A stretch of DNA of 64,000 bases from Bacteroidaceae bacterium (GTDB lineage Bacteria; Bacteroidota; Bacteroidia; Bacteroidales; Bacteroidaceae). Numbering within the stretch: position 1 is the first letter of the stretch; every line of letters begins with the position of its first letter. Shown one piece after another: positions 29,837 through 37,931 of this stretch. The translations under genes were made by a program, and so were the position numbers. The DNA is taken from the NCBI GenBank assembly GCA_024398515.1, contig JAKSIZ010000004.1:53312-117311 (forward strand), read 5' to 3'. A model generated the notes under the pieces. The model was given only the letters and a program-made list of their open reading frames with translations. It was not told the DNA's origin and ran no database searches.

Positions 29837-29899
29837 AAAACTGTAGCAGTTTTGGATCGAAAACTGCTACAGTTTCCAAGTGAAAACTGTAGCAGTTTT
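29837..29899. repeat. Triplet of 17-bp palindromes, locus F (AAAACTG family)
   Basis: Units at 29837-29853, 29860-29876 and 29883-29899 have arms AAAACTG/CAGTTTT and centres TAG or CTA. The 6-bp spacers are GGATCG and CAAGTG. Same 23-bp period as loci A-E with a third, unrelated sequence. It lies between the convergent GH140-like and lipoprotein genes. Confidence 0.9.
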
Positions 29900-29955
29900 A
29901 TTTCATTTATTACGTTCGTTCCGAGTCGGCAATACATTTGTTGCTGCATAAAGTA

Positions 29956-30001
29956 TAAAAAAACATTCCCCTAATGTTTTGGTCAACATTTAGGGGAATG
30001 T
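29956..30001 (-). terminator. Terminator of the repeat-rich lipoprotein gene
   Basis: On the minus strand a stem of about 16 bp (ACATTCCCCTAA...TTAGGGGAATGT, one bulge) is followed by seven T residues. The two arms are themselves 17-nt units at 29962-29978 and 29985-30001 separated by 6 bp, the same 23-bp spacing as the triplet repeats. Confidence 0.75.
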
Positions 30002-30022
30002 GTGTGTAAGTGTGGGTTAAGG

Positions 30023-30673
30023 TTAGAGACCTAAACCTTTCTTGAGGTCTTTTGCAGCGTTGTTGATAGCTTCGTTTGCTTTTTCCTTAGCCTTGTCCTG
30101 GGTTGCTTTTACTTGTTCCTGAGCCTTTGCCTTAGTCTCGTCAACCTTTTCCTGAACCTTTGCCTTGGCTGCATCTACTTCTTCCTGTGCCTTAGCTTTT
30201 GCAGCGTCAACCTGCTCCTGAGCCTTGTTTTCTACGCCTTCAACAATCTCGTTTGCCTTCTCGGCAGCATTTGCCTTTACCGATTTGCCAAGAGCGGTGA
30301 CAGCTTCGTTCACGTCGGTAGGGAGAGCCTCAACCTTCTCAACGAGTGAAGGTACTACAGCAGTAATGGCAGCCTTGTTGTCGGCAATGTAAGCCTTCAG
30401 CTTTTCAATTAATTCCTGAGCCTCTACTGTCTTTCCAGCATCAGCAAGTTTCTGGATTGACTCATTAAAATTAGCAACAGCAGTTTCAGTGCCTTCAACC
30501 TCACCGGCAGCAACGGCTTCGTCGAGAGAAGAGACAAGTTCGTCGGCAGTTGCTACTTCAACTTCTTCCTGTGCAGCAGAGTCAGCACCTTCAGCATTGG
30601 CTGCACTCTTGTTTCCACACGATACAAAACTCATGGCTGCGAAAGCCACGGCGATAAACATTAACTTTTTCAT
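30023..30673 (-). CDS. Lipoprotein with LEA-like 11-residue repeats
   Basis: The 216-residue protein begins with a signal peptide and lipobox FVSCGN, so Cys20 is probably lipidated by Lgt, encoded nearby. After a short acidic linker comes a helical region (50-130). Then about five consecutive 11-residue repeats follow the pattern KAQEQVDAAKA, rich in Ala, Lys, Glu and Gln and without aromatics. Such 11-mers form amphipathic helices like those in LEA or apolipoprotein-type proteins. The function is not known; binding membrane or shielding proteins under stress is a guess. A strong terminator follows the gene. Confidence 0.85.
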   Translation of the reverse strand: MKKLMFIAVAFAAMSFVSCGNKSAANAEGADSAAQEEVEVATADELVSSLDEAVAAGEVEGTETAVANFNESIQKLADAGKTVEAQELIEKLKAYIADNKAAITAVVPSLVEKVEALPTDVNEAVTALGKSVKANAAEKANEIVEGVENKAQEQVDAAKAKAQEEVDAAKAKVQEKVDETKAKAQEQVKATQDKAKEKANEAINNAAKDLKKGLGL

Positions 30674-30713
30674 ACTTTAATTTTTTTATTTGTTAAACAT
30701 AAATTATTATGAG

Positions 30714-30781
30714 TTGTAGATTATCGGTTGTGGGTTATGATACTAACCGAAAACCTATAACCTATAACCGAAAACCTACAA
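30714..30781. repeat. Imperfect inverted repeat containing AACCTAT heptamers
   Basis: TTGTAGATTATCGGTT (30714-30729) pairs with AACCGAAAACCTACAA (30766-30781), with two mismatches. The space between holds two tandem AACCTAT copies (30752-30765). It overlaps the 3' end of the methyltransferase gene and could act as its terminator. Confidence 0.5.
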
Positions 30782-31286
30782 TCGAATATATAACTATTGC
30801 TCCGGCGGAGGCTACGTTGAGCGAATGCTTGGTGCCATACTGAGGGATTTCGATGCATCCATCGCACATATCAACGACTTCTTGCTTTACTCCCTTGACT
30901 TCATTGCCGAGGATGATTGCTAATTTATCGGATTTGTCAGCAAAGTCTTGCAGCATTATACTGCCTTCGCACTGCTCAATAGCGTATGTTTTATAGCCCA
31001 TGTTACGTGCTTCGACGACTGCTTCTTCGGGAGTATTGAAGTATTTCCACTCTACACTATCCTCTGCTCCGAGTGCTGTTTTGTGTATTTCTGGATGAGG
31101 TGGACAGCCAGTAATGCCGCACAACCATATTGCCTCGACGCGGAAAGCATCGCTTGTGCGGAATATACTGCCTACGTTGTACATGCTGCGAACGTTGTCG
31201 AGTATTACAATAAGCGGTATTTTTTCCGACTTCTTAAACTCCTCAACAGACATTCTGCCCATCTCAGTGACCTTCAGTTTGCGCAT
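30762..31286 (-). CDS. TrmH/SpoU family RNA 2'-O-methyltransferase
   Basis: The 174-residue SPOUT-fold enzyme carries motif 1 LDNVRSMYNVGSIFRTSDA, motif 2 LAIILGNEVKGV and motif 3 CIEIPQYGTKHSLNVASAGAI, which together build the SAM-binding knot. The target (tRNA Gm18 or rRNA) cannot be decided from sequence. The start is 2 bp after the permease stop, so the two are in one operon on the minus strand. Confidence 0.93.
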   Translation of the reverse strand: MRKLKVTEMGRMSVEEFKKSEKIPLIVILDNVRSMYNVGSIFRTSDAFRVEAIWLCGITGCPPHPEIHKTALGAEDSVEWKYFNTPEEAVVEARNMGYKTYAIEQCEGSIMLQDFADKSDKLAIILGNEVKGVKQEVVDMCDGCIEIPQYGTKHSLNVASAGAIVIYSIVGFRL

Positions 31287-31288
31287 GG

Positions 31289-32497
31289 TTATTTGTTTTT
31301 ACTCATCAATCCAAATACCGTTATGTATGCAAATGCAAGGAGTGGAAGGAGAAATCCTAACGACATACTTGTCTGTCCTATCAATCCCATGCATATTGGG
31401 AACACTGCACCACCTACGATACACATCACAAGATAACTCGATGCTTGCTTCGTATGCGCTCCCATACCCCTTACACCAAGGGCAAAGATTGTAGGGAACA
31501 TGGTTGACATGAAGAAGAAAGTGAAGAATAATCCTATGAGCGAAACTACTTTCACCTCAGCCATTACCACTGCCATACACAATGTTGCCAATATACCAAA
31601 GATGGTAAGAAGCTTTGCTGGCGACACCCACTTCATGAAAAGTGAACTCAATAAACGACCAATAAAGAAAAGTCCCATGCCTCCAAAGCTCAGCATAAGT
31701 CCTGCGTCGGCTTTAGATATAGATGAATCGAGTTCAGTTGCGTAGTTGATGAAGAAACTGTTTACGCCCGTCTGTGCTCCTACATAGAGAAACTGTGCGA
31801 TGAGAGCATACTTGAAATGTTTGTGTTGCCAGATGCTTCCGGTTGCTGTTCCGGCTTCTATTGCAGCCTGTTCAGCCTCAGCAGCCATCTCCTTTTCAGG
31901 TAGTTTGATAAAGCATAACAGCAGACAAACCAAAAGAACAACGACAGCTACAAGAATGTAAGGCTTCGCAATATCAAAGCTTGAGCCTGTTCCACCAAGA
32001 ATCAACCATGTGCCAATCAGTGGACCAACAATCCAACCTATGCCGTTGAATGCTGCAGCAATGTTTATTCTCTGTGCGGCACCTTCCTCTGGTCCCATGC
32101 CTGTAGCACATGGATGCGCACCATTCTCTATAATACACAGTCCACATGCAAGTATGAAGAGTGCTGCAAAGAATGGATAAGGCGAATCAGCCCACGATGC
32201 AGGAATGAATAATAATGCACCGAAAGCAAAGAGAAGGAGACCTGTTATGAGTCCTTTCTTGTAGCCAACACGTCGCATTATAAGTCCTGCAGGTAATGCC
32301 ATGATGAAATAACCTATATAGACCGAGAACTGAACAAAGCCAGATTCGGCTTTCGACATAGAGAAATTGTCTTGGAATTGCTTGTTCAGCACATCAAGCA
32401 ATCCATGTGCACATCCCCACAAAAGGTAGAGTGTGGCAATCAATATGAATGGAAATAAATAGTTTACTCCACTCTTGCTTTGAAACATCTTGTTCAT
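31289..32497 (-). CDS. MFS sugar permease of the FucP (L-fucose/glucose-galactose) family
   Basis: The 402-residue protein has 12 predicted membrane helices. FILIATLYLLWGCAHGLLDVLNKQF is the FucP-family first helix, where a cytoplasm-facing Asn/Asp pair binds proton and sugar (only part of it is quoted here as a fingerprint). GLCIIENGAHPCATGMGPE matches the family's conserved motif in helix 4. It is a likely proton-coupled sugar importer in the inner membrane. With the mutarotase domain encoded 8 bp upstream and the secreted GH95 enzyme nearby, L-fucose or L-rhamnose is a reasonable substrate, but no isomerase or kinase gene is in the window. Confidence 0.85.
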   Translation of the reverse strand: MNKMFQSKSGVNYLFPFILIATLYLLWGCAHGLLDVLNKQFQDNFSMSKAESGFVQFSVYIGYFIMALPAGLIMRRVGYKKGLITGLLLFAFGALLFIPASWADSPYPFFAALFILACGLCIIENGAHPCATGMGPEEGAAQRINIAAAFNGIGWIVGPLIGTWLILGGTGSSFDIAKPYILVAVVVLLVCLLLCFIKLPEKEMAAEAEQAAIEAGTATGSIWQHKHFKYALIAQFLYVGAQTGVNSFFINYATELDSSISKADAGLMLSFGGMGLFFIGRLLSSLFMKWVSPAKLLTIFGILATLCMAVVMAEVKVVSLIGLFFTFFFMSTMFPTIFALGVRGMGAHTKQASSYLVMCIVGGAVFPICMGLIGQTSMSLGFLLPLLAFAYITVFGLMSKNK

Positions 32498-32505
32498 ACG
32501 GTCAA

Positions 32506-33888
32506 TTAGTCAAGATGAAAAACTTCTTCCATATCAGCCCACCATTCGCCTTCAGCACGGTTTGGTACTGGTTGCTGGCATGGCATACAAACATCCCACC
32601 AACGCTGAGTTTCAGGATCTGCTGCCATCTTTGCCATATCAGCCTCATAGTTGTCGCCAGTATATTCGTAGTAACTGAACAGATAACCATCCTTATAATA
32701 GATACTGTAGTTCTCAAGATTACACTCTTTAATCATCTCAAGCACCTTTGGCCATACGGCTGAATGAAGTTTTTTGTACTCTTCCAACTTACCTGGCGTA
32801 ACGCCAATAACTTGTCCATAACGTCTTTTCATATTCTCTTTATTTAATGGGTTAGTATCTTCATGTACTGCTTTGAACAATGCCTCAATGTTCTCTGGCT
32901 TGATGTCAGGCAACACTGCTTCGTGCGAAGGCGAGATAACAAGTCCTGTAGGGAAAACTTCCTTCAGTCGCTTCACGTCCTGACGAACCTCATCTGGTGT
33001 ACCATTGACAAGCAGATATTGTGCATCTACACCACCAAAGAAACTGCCATGTTTGAAATCTGCAGCAAGTTTCTCAGCCTGCATATCCTTTGCCTTGGCT
33101 TGAATTGGGTGAATAGTGTCTATTCCAAGGTCGAATAAGTCGTCGATAATAGGGTAAATACTGCCACAAGAATGATGAACAACTGTAAGTCCATAACTCT
33201 TTGCTTGGTCAACAAGTGCCTTTGTGCCTGGGAAAACATACTTACGAAGACTGTCAGGATCAACCATCAAACCCTTTTGTGAACCAAAGTCATTTCCAAT
33301 CAATACAGCATCAAGATAACCCTTTGTTGCTTCATAGAATATCTCGCCACAGTCAAGATAGAATTTTGTTATTCTATCAATTACTGCCTTATACATTTCT
33401 GGATAGAGCATCATTGTAATCAGAGCGTTCTCCATGCCGAATGCTGAACATGAATCCTGGAAGTGTGCCGCCCACATTATACCCATTCTTGCCATGTCTT
33501 CCGGTGCATTCTTTGCAAGTTCACGACACTTATTGAAGTCGATATGCTCCTCTGGATTTGGCCAAGGGAATGTTTCTACCAACGAAGGATCAGACATATC
33601 TTCAAAGAAACCAGGCGCTGTGAGTGTACGTTCATCCTGTGCGCCACCTATTCCGCTCTTTGCAAAAGCAAGAGAACAACCAATGTCATTCGTCGGAGGA
33701 TTATTATAAGGAACACAAATTGGATAAACATCATCGTCGATAAGTCGCTTCAAATCATCTATTGTGTTTACTTTAAAATGTTTCAAAAGATTAGGTATTG
33801 CCGATGGTACAGGTAATCCCAACCAACAAGCCGGACGATCAACTGGCTCACGACGGATAGTTGCAAGAAATCGTTCTCTATGATTCAT
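32506..33888 (-). CDS. Fusion: UROD/MtaA-like domain plus L-rhamnose mutarotase (RhaM-like) domain
   Basis: The 460-residue protein has two parts. Residues 1-345 resemble uroporphyrinogen decarboxylase-like methyltransferases (start MNHRERFLATIRREPVDRPA; HHSCGSIYPIIDDLFDLGID; SPSHEAVLPDIKPENIEAL). Residues 355-460 resemble RhaM: RRYGQVIGVTPGKLEEYKKL, then HSAVWPKVL, the RWWDVCMP pair of Trp residues, and the ending MEEVFHLD. The mutarotase interconverts anomers of L-rhamnose or L-fucose. What the UROD-like half does to a sugar pathway is not known; relatives move methyl groups through corrinoids. The next gene, 8 bp on, is a FucP-like permease. Confidence 0.88.
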   Translation of the reverse strand: MNHRERFLATIRREPVDRPACWLGLPVPSAIPNLLKHFKVNTIDDLKRLIDDDVYPICVPYNNPPTNDIGCSLAFAKSGIGGAQDERTLTAPGFFEDMSDPSLVETFPWPNPEEHIDFNKCRELAKNAPEDMARMGIMWAAHFQDSCSAFGMENALITMMLYPEMYKAVIDRITKFYLDCGEIFYEATKGYLDAVLIGNDFGSQKGLMVDPDSLRKYVFPGTKALVDQAKSYGLTVVHHSCGSIYPIIDDLFDLGIDTIHPIQAKAKDMQAEKLAADFKHGSFFGGVDAQYLLVNGTPDEVRQDVKRLKEVFPTGLVISPSHEAVLPDIKPENIEALFKAVHEDTNPLNKENMKRRYGQVIGVTPGKLEEYKKLHSAVWPKVLEMIKECNLENYSIYYKDGYLFSYYEYTGDNYEADMAKMAADPETQRWWDVCMPCQQPVPNRAEGEWWADMEEVFHLD

Positions 33889-33919
33889 AGTAGTTTTTTA
33901 TTTTAGTTATTAATAATTT

Positions 33920-34528
33920 TTAATCTTCAAATTTTAGTTCGCCTTCACCTATAAGATTATAACTCTTGCGATGATATGGCGATATTCCATAGTCTTTTAT
34001 CGCCTGACGATGTTTCTTGGTCGGATAACCCTTGTTACTTTTCCAATCATACATCGGATATTCTTCAGCCAAAGCATTCATATAATCGTCACGATAAGTC
34101 TTTGCCAAGATGCTCGCTGCAGCTATTGACAGGTATTTTCCATCGCCTTTTACTATAGTTGTATGCGGTAAACCATTGTATGGCTTGAACTTGTTTCCAT
34201 CGACAATTACTGCCTGAGGTCTGACTTTCAGTCCATCAAGTGCACGATGCATGGCAAGTATGCTTGCGTTGAGAATGTTTATCTTGTCTATTTCCTGTGC
34301 TGTAACAATACCAACACTCCATGCTATTGCATCGCGTTCTATTATCTCGCGCAACTCATAACGCTTTTTTTCGGTCAATTGTTTCGAATCGTTCAACTGT
34401 TCATTACTATAGTCATCAGGAAAAATCACGGCTGCAGCATACACACTTCCAGCAAGACAACCACGTCCTGCTTCGTCGCAACCTGCTTCTATCATTCCTT
34501 TATAATAATGACTTTCAAGCATACTCAA
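33920..34528 (-). CDS. rnhB: Ribonuclease HII
   Basis: Removes ribonucleotides from DNA-RNA duplexes. The 202-residue length is normal. Catalytic motifs are visible: GCDEAGRGCLAG (Asp-Glu), DSKQL, and ASILAKTYRDD with its conserved Asp. The gene start overlaps the nadA stop by 4 bp. It lies 31 bp before the UROD-mutarotase gene on the same strand. Confidence 0.97.
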   Translation of the reverse strand: MSMLESHYYKGMIEAGCDEAGRGCLAGSVYAAAVIFPDDYSNEQLNDSKQLTEKKRYELREIIERDAIAWSVGIVTAQEIDKINILNASILAMHRALDGLKVRPQAVIVDGNKFKPYNGLPHTTIVKGDGKYLSIAAASILAKTYRDDYMNALAEEYPMYDWKSNKGYPTKKHRQAIKDYGISPYHRKSYNLIGEGELKFED

Positions 34529-35454
34529 CTCAAATCCAACATTCTTTGTATAGGCTTAAGTGCTTTCTCGCTTAATTCAGCATCTACTGTAACCTCTGGT
34601 TTTTCGCATTTAAGAGCCTCATATATATTGTCAAGAGTGTTCATCTTCATGTATTCACACTCATTACAACCGCTTTCTTCTTTCGGTACAGAGATAAATA
34701 TCTTGTCCTTGCACTGACGTTTCAATTCATATAATATACCAACTTCAGTTGCTACAATGAACTTTTCTTCGTCGCTTTCCTTGGCATATTTCAGTATTGC
34801 AGCAGTGCTTCCTATTACGTCGGCAAGGTCAAGAATTTCTTTCTTGCACTCTGGATGCGCCAGAACTTTTACGCCTGAATTGTCGTCCTTGAGCCTTTTC
34901 AGTTCATCAACCGAGAAGCGACTATGCACGTGACAACCGCCATTCCACAACAACATCTTGCGTCCCGACACCTTATTTATATATGATCCTAAGTTGAAAT
35001 CAGGACAGAATATAAGTTTTTCGTCCTTTGGAAAACTTGCAATTATCTTTTCTGCATTGCCGGAAGTGACACACATATACGACAGTGCCTTCACATCTGC
35101 CGTGGTGTTTACATAGCTCACAACCTTGTAACCTGGGTGTTCATCCTTGAATTTCTTCAGTTCGTCGGCATTGCAACTATCGGCAAGACTGCATCCGGCG
35201 TTCGTGTCAGGTATCAGAACCTTCTTGTCAGGACAAAGAATTTTACACGTCTCAGCCATAAAATTCACGCCACACATCACTATAATCTTGGCATCGGTCT
35301 TTGCAGCTTTTTGTGCCAGCGCAAGGCTGTCGCCTATAAAATCTGCCACTTCCTGCACTTCATCGCGTGTATAGTAATGCGCCAGAATGATTGCCTCCTT
35401 CTCTTTGCACAACTTGCGAATTTTATCTTTTATGCACTGATTGCCTTTTTCCAT
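34525..35454 (-). CDS. nadA: Quinolinate synthase
   Basis: Iron-sulfur enzyme that condenses iminoaspartate (from NadB) with dihydroxyacetone phosphate to form quinolinate for NAD. The 309-residue length fits. AIILAHYYTRDEVQEVADF is the N-terminal signature, and the three Cys ligands can be placed in CGVNFMAETCK, HPECKKE and ESGCNECEYM. nadB is 17 kb away here rather than adjacent. Its upstream region is the DnaA-box cluster. Confidence 0.97.
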   Translation of the reverse strand: MEKGNQCIKDKIRKLCKEKEAIILAHYYTRDEVQEVADFIGDSLALAQKAAKTDAKIIVMCGVNFMAETCKILCPDKKVLIPDTNAGCSLADSCNADELKKFKDEHPGYKVVSYVNTTADVKALSYMCVTSGNAEKIIASFPKDEKLIFCPDFNLGSYINKVSGRKMLLWNGGCHVHSRFSVDELKRLKDDNSGVKVLAHPECKKEILDLADVIGSTAAILKYAKESDEEKFIVATEVGILYELKRQCKDKIFISVPKEESGCNECEYMKMNTLDNIYEALKCEKPEVTVDAELSEKALKPIQRMLDLS

Positions 35455-35510
35455 ATTCCTATTATTATATTTTATTTACAAAAAGAAAAATAATGATTAG
35501 TATTATTACC

Positions 35511-35703
35511 TGTGCAAAATGTGGAAAACTTTTCTAAAAGTTGCTCTCTTTATCTTCTATCGCGGTTTGTTTCCTTTGTTCTAAGTTGATAACTTTATAA
35601 ATAACTTTCAATAACTTCCCAACTTATCCACACCTATTCATCCTTTCTTCCTGTCTGTGTATAACTCACATCTTATTACGAACTATTCCACTACTTTTCC
35701 ACA
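35511..35703. other. Cluster of five DnaA-box 9-mers: candidate replication origin
   Basis: Five exact matches to TTWTNCACA lie in 193 bp: TGTGCAAAA 35511-35519 and TGTGGAAAA 35520-35528 (minus orientation, head to tail), TTATCCACA 35624-35632 (plus), TGTGTATAA 35656-35664 (minus) and TTTTCCACA 35695-35703 (plus, running into the lgt 3' end). A sixth with one mismatch is at 35710-35718. An AT-rich tract (35455-35520 and 35587-35615) could be the unwinding element. No dnaA gene is in the window. Confidence 0.6.
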
Positions 35704-36551
35704 GTTTCCGTGGAAAACTTCCTAAATCCACGATACATCAGGTAGAAACCTATGATGACAAGTGGAATACTGAGCAGTTGTCCCATGTCCAACGACATTC
35801 CTTCTTCGAAATCTTCCTGCACTTCCTTCACAAATTCTATCAATATACGCATTATGAAGCAGCATGCAATGCAGAATCCAAAGAAGAATCCTGTGCCGAG
35901 AGATTTCTTAAACTTTGCCTGTCTGAACAGAATAAACTCCACTATTCCTATTATTAAATATGAAATAGCTTCGTACAACTGTCCTGGATGACGCGGCAAA
36001 GTATCTACCCTTTCGAATATAAATGCCCAAGGTACATCGGTCACCTTGCCTATTATCTCGCTATTCATCAGGTTGCCCAAGCGTATAAACATTGCCGTGA
36101 AAGGCGCTGTCATTGCCATAGTGTCCATTACAAACATATAAGGCACCTTTGTTCGCTTGGTGTAAATCCACATACTGACGAACATTCCAATCACTCCGCC
36201 ATGCGATGCCAAGCCTTCATATCCTATGAATTTCCAGCTTCCGTCGGGCAAAAAGCGTATTGGAAGCAGCATTTCCGTGATGTTCTTCCCTGATGCAAGG
36301 AAGTAATCTGGCTCGTAGAATAGGCAATGTCCTAATCGTGCTCCTATTAATATTCCAAAGAAACAATAGAAAAACAATGGTTCGAACAGCTTATTATCTA
36401 TCTTATATATGCTGTATAGTTTCTTTACAATAACGTAACCGGTAAGCAACCCAGCCACCCAACACATGGAATACCACCGCAAGGCCAAGCCTCCGATACG
36501 CACCATCTCCACGTCGGGACACCAATGAATATAGTTCAACAATGCTTCCAT
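35691..36551 (-). CDS. lgt: Prolipoprotein diacylglyceryl transferase
   Basis: Transfers diacylglycerol to the Cys of lipoprotein precursors in the inner membrane. The 286-residue multi-pass protein has the Lgt core GARLGHCLFYEPDYF, the signature GLASHGGVIG and IRLGNLMNSEIIGKVTD, plus RHPGQLYEA near the C-terminus. It likely processes the lipoproteins encoded at 30 kb and 62-64 kb. The start overlaps the last base of the ychF stop codon, so the two genes are coupled. Confidence 0.97.
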   Translation of the reverse strand: MEALLNYIHWCPDVEMVRIGGLALRWYSMCWVAGLLTGYVIVKKLYSIYKIDNKLFEPLFFYCFFGILIGARLGHCLFYEPDYFLASGKNITEMLLPIRFLPDGSWKFIGYEGLASHGGVIGMFVSMWIYTKRTKVPYMFVMDTMAMTAPFTAMFIRLGNLMNSEIIGKVTDVPWAFIFERVDTLPRHPGQLYEAISYLIIGIVEFILFRQAKFKKSLGTGFFFGFCIACCFIMRILIEFVKEVQEDFEEGMSLDMGQLLSIPLVIIGFYLMYRGFRKFSTETVEK

Positions 36552-37651
36552 TATACATTAAACCTAAAGTGCATTATGTCTCCATCCTGCACTACATATT
36601 CTTTTCCTTCTATTCCCATCTTGCCAGCATCGCGCACTGCTGCCTCTGATCCATACTCTATATAGTCGTCGTACTTTATTACTTCAGCGCGAATAAAGCC
36701 TTTTTCAAAGTCGGTATGTATCACTCCGGCGCATTGAGGAGCCTTCCAACCTTTGTGATATGTCCATGCTTTCACTTCCATTTCGCCTGCTGTGATGAAT
36801 GTTTCGAGGTTAAGAAGCGAGTAGGCTTTCTTTATTAATCGGTTCACACCACTCTCTTCGAGACCTAATTCCTCAAGAAACATTTGCTTGTCTTCGTATG
36901 TTTCGAGCTCTGCAATGTCCTCTTCAGTCTTTGCTGCTATTACAAGAACTTCTGCACCTTCTTCCTTTGCAATCTGCTCCACGCGTGCTGAATAGTCGTT
37001 ACCTGTCTTTGCTGCTGTCTCGTCAACATTGCAAACATACAGCACAGGCTTCGCTGTAAGTAGGAAAAGATCGTGTGCAACCCGCATCTGGTCTTTGTTG
37101 TCGAACTCCACAATGCGCGCATTCTGTCCCTTTTCCAACACTTCCTTATATCTCAGAAGAACCTCAACGGCAAGTTTCGACTCCTTATTGCCGGCAGCAG
37201 CAGCCTTTTGTTCCTTGCCAAGTCGTGACTCTATGGTCTCAAGGTCCTTCAACTGAAGTTCCGTATCTATTATCTCTTTGTCGCGGATAGGATCGATAGA
37301 ACCATCCACATGAGTTATATTATCGTCGTCGAAGCAACGCAGCACGTGAATGATTGCATCCGTCTCGCGTATGTTGCCGAGGAACTTATTTCCCAATCCT
37401 TCGCCTTTGCTTGCACCTTTTACAAGCCCTGCAATGTCAACAATCTCGCATGTAGCCGGCACAATCCTGCCTGGATGCACCAGTTCTGCAAGCTTTGTCA
37501 GTCGCTCGTCGGGCACTGTGATAACACCAACATTAGGCTCGATAGTACAAAAAGGAAAGTTTGCCGACTGAGCCTTAGCACTCGACAAACAGTTGAACAA
37601 CGTAGATTTGCCAACGTTAGGCAAACCAACAATACCGCATTTCAATGCCAT
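36551..37651 (-). CDS. ychF: Redox-responsive ATPase YchF (OLA1 family)
   Basis: The 366-residue protein has the G-domain P-loop GLPNVGKSTLFNCL, DIAGLVKGASKGEGLGNKFL and a coiled-coil insert. The C-terminal TGS-like domain contains VKAWTYHKGWKAPQCAG, HTDFEKGFIRAEV and the end QDGDIMHFRFNV. YchF binds ATP rather than GTP and associates with ribosomes. A -7 element TATATTTG (minus, 37689-37682) lies 30 bp before the start. Confidence 0.97.
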   Translation of the reverse strand: MALKCGIVGLPNVGKSTLFNCLSSAKAQSANFPFCTIEPNVGVITVPDERLTKLAELVHPGRIVPATCEIVDIAGLVKGASKGEGLGNKFLGNIRETDAIIHVLRCFDDDNITHVDGSIDPIRDKEIIDTELQLKDLETIESRLGKEQKAAAAGNKESKLAVEVLLRYKEVLEKGQNARIVEFDNKDQMRVAHDLFLLTAKPVLYVCNVDETAAKTGNDYSARVEQIAKEEGAEVLVIAAKTEEDIAELETYEDKQMFLEELGLEESGVNRLIKKAYSLLNLETFITAGEMEVKAWTYHKGWKAPQCAGVIHTDFEKGFIRAEVIKYDDYIEYGSEAAVRDAGKMGIEGKEYVVQDGDIMHFRFNV

Positions 37652-37681
37652 AGTTTTCTAATATATTTTATATAATCGGTG

Positions 37682-37689
37682 CAAATATA
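37682..37689 (-). promoter_or_regulatory. -7 element of ychF-lgt
   Basis: TATATTTG on the minus strand, 31 bp before the ychF ATG. No clear -33 is visible. Confidence 0.45.
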
Positions 37690-37815
37690 CAAATTTTTCG
37701 CGACACGCGCGTATAAAATAAACATTATTTTACTTTATATTATCGAGAACTCGAACTTTCGAGAACTCGAAGTTGAGCGCTTGTTTTCGGGAAGTCGAGT
37801 TTTTTAAGTCTCGAA

Positions 37816-37920
37816 GTTGAACGCTTAACTCGCGCAAACATTGCTGCAATGTTCGAGTCAACATTGCTACAATGTTCGGACCAACATTGCTGCAATGTTT
37901 TTCAGGGTTAAGCGTTCAAC
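37816..37920. repeat. Triplet of 17-bp palindromes with perfect 14-bp outer inverted repeats, locus C
   Basis: Units at 37837-37853, 37860-37876 and 37883-37899 carry spacers CGAGTC and CGGACC. The outer arms GTTGAACGCTTAAC (37816-37829) and GTTAAGCGTTCAAC (37907-37920) are perfect inverted repeats; this is the most complete copy of the element. It sits in the 280-bp gap between the GH31 stop and the ychF start, both on the minus strand. The left part of the gap also has TCGAGAACTCGAA-type short inverted repeats. Confidence 0.92.
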
Positions 37921-37931
37921 CTTGAAAAGCC

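Noticed and set aside
25941-34528. Classical polysaccharide utilisation locus
   Set aside because: No SusC/SusD pair, sensor or regulator is present with the hydrolases.
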